Shown in pieces: positions 6,411 to 7,523 of a DNA stretch of 7,523 nt. The number at the start of each line of letters is the position of its first letter. The stretch's first letter is position 1. This DNA comes from Chloroflexota bacterium (GTDB lineage: Bacteria; Chloroflexota; Anaerolineae; Anaerolineales; UBA4823): the NCBI GenBank assembly GCA_030613705.1, contig JAUWLJ010000097.1, positions 1-7,523 on the forward strand. Direction: 5' to 3'. The translations under genes were made by a program, and so were the position numbers. The notes beneath the pieces were generated by a model. The model was not told where the DNA came from. It was given only the letters and a program-made list of their open reading frames with translations, and searched no databases.

Positions 6411-7523
6411 ATGATGCAAAAATTATCAGTAGACTTATTATCCAAAAAACTTTATCTAACCATATTCCTGATTCTTATCGCAGCCTGTTCCACGCCGAGT
6501 GAGACGGAAACACCTGAAAGTCCCACCGAGGCTGTTCAAGAAACTGCGACCCCCCTTCCGGCAGAACCAACACCCTTGCCAACCCAAGAACCGTTCCCTG
6601 ATGGCCTGGTGCAAGTCCCCATCCCAGATTCAGCCAGGGATACCGCATCTCGGTTAATAGACGCGGAACACCCCGCACGTGATGATTATCGTCTTGCTAA
6701 AGAACTGCTGGGTATGCAGCCAGATGAATTGATAGCCGAAGTGCCCGATCCAGATGCCTACGAAGTAAATAATTCAGAAAGGTTTTACATCATTGTCAGG
6801 CCAGGCAGCAGTGATTTTAAGCAGATCACTGCCCAAATTCGACATATCAGCGACAACGCCGTGTGGTGGAAAGCCAGCGGCTCGCGGATGCTGGATTCCG
6901 AAATCGACGCCTTGGCAGAGCTGTTCGAGGAGATCGTTGAACCCATCGACCACCTGGCGTTTGGACAAGAGTGGTCACCGGGGAGCGACAACGATCAGCG
7001 GGTCCATTTCTTACTGGTTGATGAAGATGACTGGGGCGGAACCTTTGGTTATTTCAGCAATATTAATGAATTCCCGATTTCGATGCAACCCCACTCAAAT
7101 CAAAAAGAGATGCTGGTGATCAACACCGCCAGAGCGCGGCTCGATTCGATCAGCTCCGCTGGCAAGCTGGCTCACGAATTCCAGCACCTGATCCATTGGA
7201 ACCTGGACCCGAACGAAGACCTGTGGCTGAATGAGGCGCTGGCTGAACTGGCTTATTATTTTTCCGGGGCTCCCGAGCCCAGCAGTGCGTTGGGCCAAAC
7301 AAATGCGGAGCTATTTGCAGAGAATCCAGATATGCAGTTGACTTCTCGACCAGAAAGGAGGTATGGGGAGGAAGATAAATCCACTTTCATCCATTACGCT
7401 GGAGAAAAGCTATTCATGATTTATCTGTTGGATAAATTTGGCCCCCAATTCATTAGAGACATAGCGAACAATCCAAATCCGGGTGTCTTCAGCATTCAAG
7501 AAGAGCTTCATAAATTGCCCAAC
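6411..7523 (+). CDS. Lipoprotein zinc metallopeptidase, M30-like HExxH (3'-truncated)
   Basis: An open frame of 371 codons runs from ATG 6411 (or 6414) off the right edge. Residues 1-25 are a lipoprotein signal peptide (K12 K13, hydrophobic 14-25) with a good lipobox IAAC and lipidation at C26 (TGT 6486-6488). A Thr/Pro/Glu-rich tether follows to about residue 62. The catalytic domain has H255-E-F-Q-H259 (7173-7187) and NEALAE with candidate third zinc ligand E275, a gluzincin-like spacing resembling M30 hyicolysin-type peptidases. Other landmarks shared with the upstream gene are RHISDNAVWW, GSDNDQRVHFLLV and SNQKE. From the HExxH to the window end the two proteins match at 73 of 119 positions by hand count, without gaps. 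By analogy about 300 further residues, including the InhA-like beta-sandwich, should lie beyond the edge. The protein is predicted to be surface-anchored and to cleave extracellular proteins; its substrate is unknown. Confidence 0.9.
   Translation, partial: MMQKLSVDLLSKKLYLTIFLILIAACSTPSETETPESPTEAVQETATPLPAEPTPLPTQEPFPDGLVQVPIPDSARDTASRLIDAEHPARDDYRLAKELLGMQPDELIAEVPDPDAYEVNNSERFYIIVRPGSSDFKQITAQIRHISDNAVWWKASGSRMLDSEIDALAELFEEIVEPIDHLAFGQEWSPGSDNDQRVHFLLVDEDDWGGTFGYFSNINEFPISMQPHSNQKEMLVINTARARLDSISSAGKLAHEFQHLIHWNLDPNEDLWLNEALAELAYYFSGAPEPSSALGQTNAELFAENPDMQLTSRPERRYGEEDKSTFIHYAGEKLFMIYLLDKFGPQFIRDIANNPNPGVFSIQEELHKLPN

Overview
The window carries four genes, all on the plus strand and closely spaced (an ATGA overlap, then gaps of 35 and 84 bases). 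This suggests one co-directional, probably co-transcribed block. The first gene is cut by the left edge and the last by the right edge. I see no RNA genes, insertion sequences, CRISPR arrays, attachment sites or convincing terminators. The domain set points to Chloroflexota, most likely an Anaerolineae-type bacterium: a STAND-type ATPase with a long TPR array of the kind fused to class III cyclases or protein kinases, a cNMP-binding/SpoIIE phosphatase, and lipoproteins with an immune-inhibitor-A-like C-terminus. That placement is inference from family knowledge; composition looks roughly 50% GC by eye.

Left half (2-4236): signalling. The first gene supplies an NTPase with P-loop, Walker B and GNPF motifs. 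A TPR array follows whose phase repeats every 120 bases, without indels, over eleven units. It overlaps by ATGA a 412-residue protein made of a cyclic-nucleotide-binding domain, a short coiled coil and a PP2C-like SpoIIE/RsbU phosphatase. The natural reading is ligand- or cNMP-gated dephosphorylation of an anti-anti-sigma-type partner, but no such partner or kinase lies in the window. Any cyclase or kinase domain of the first gene would lie off the left edge.

Right half (4272-7523): cell surface. Two tandem paralogous secreted proteins follow, each with an N-terminal export signal, a proline/threonine-rich tether and a metallopeptidase-like domain. The second has an intact HEFQH zinc motif plus a downstream Glu. 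The first has HEYNQ in its place, so it is probably a pseudo-protease or an altered enzyme. The first also shows a complete immune-inhibitor-A-like beta-sandwich C-terminus; the second runs off the window before that point.

The most interesting point is the pairing of a probably inactive protease-like lipoprotein with its intact paralogue, directly downstream of a cyclic-nucleotide/phosphatase signalling pair. The 84-base gap between the paralogues also holds a small hairpin and a possible 15-codon leader ORF whose stop overlaps the next ribosome-binding site.
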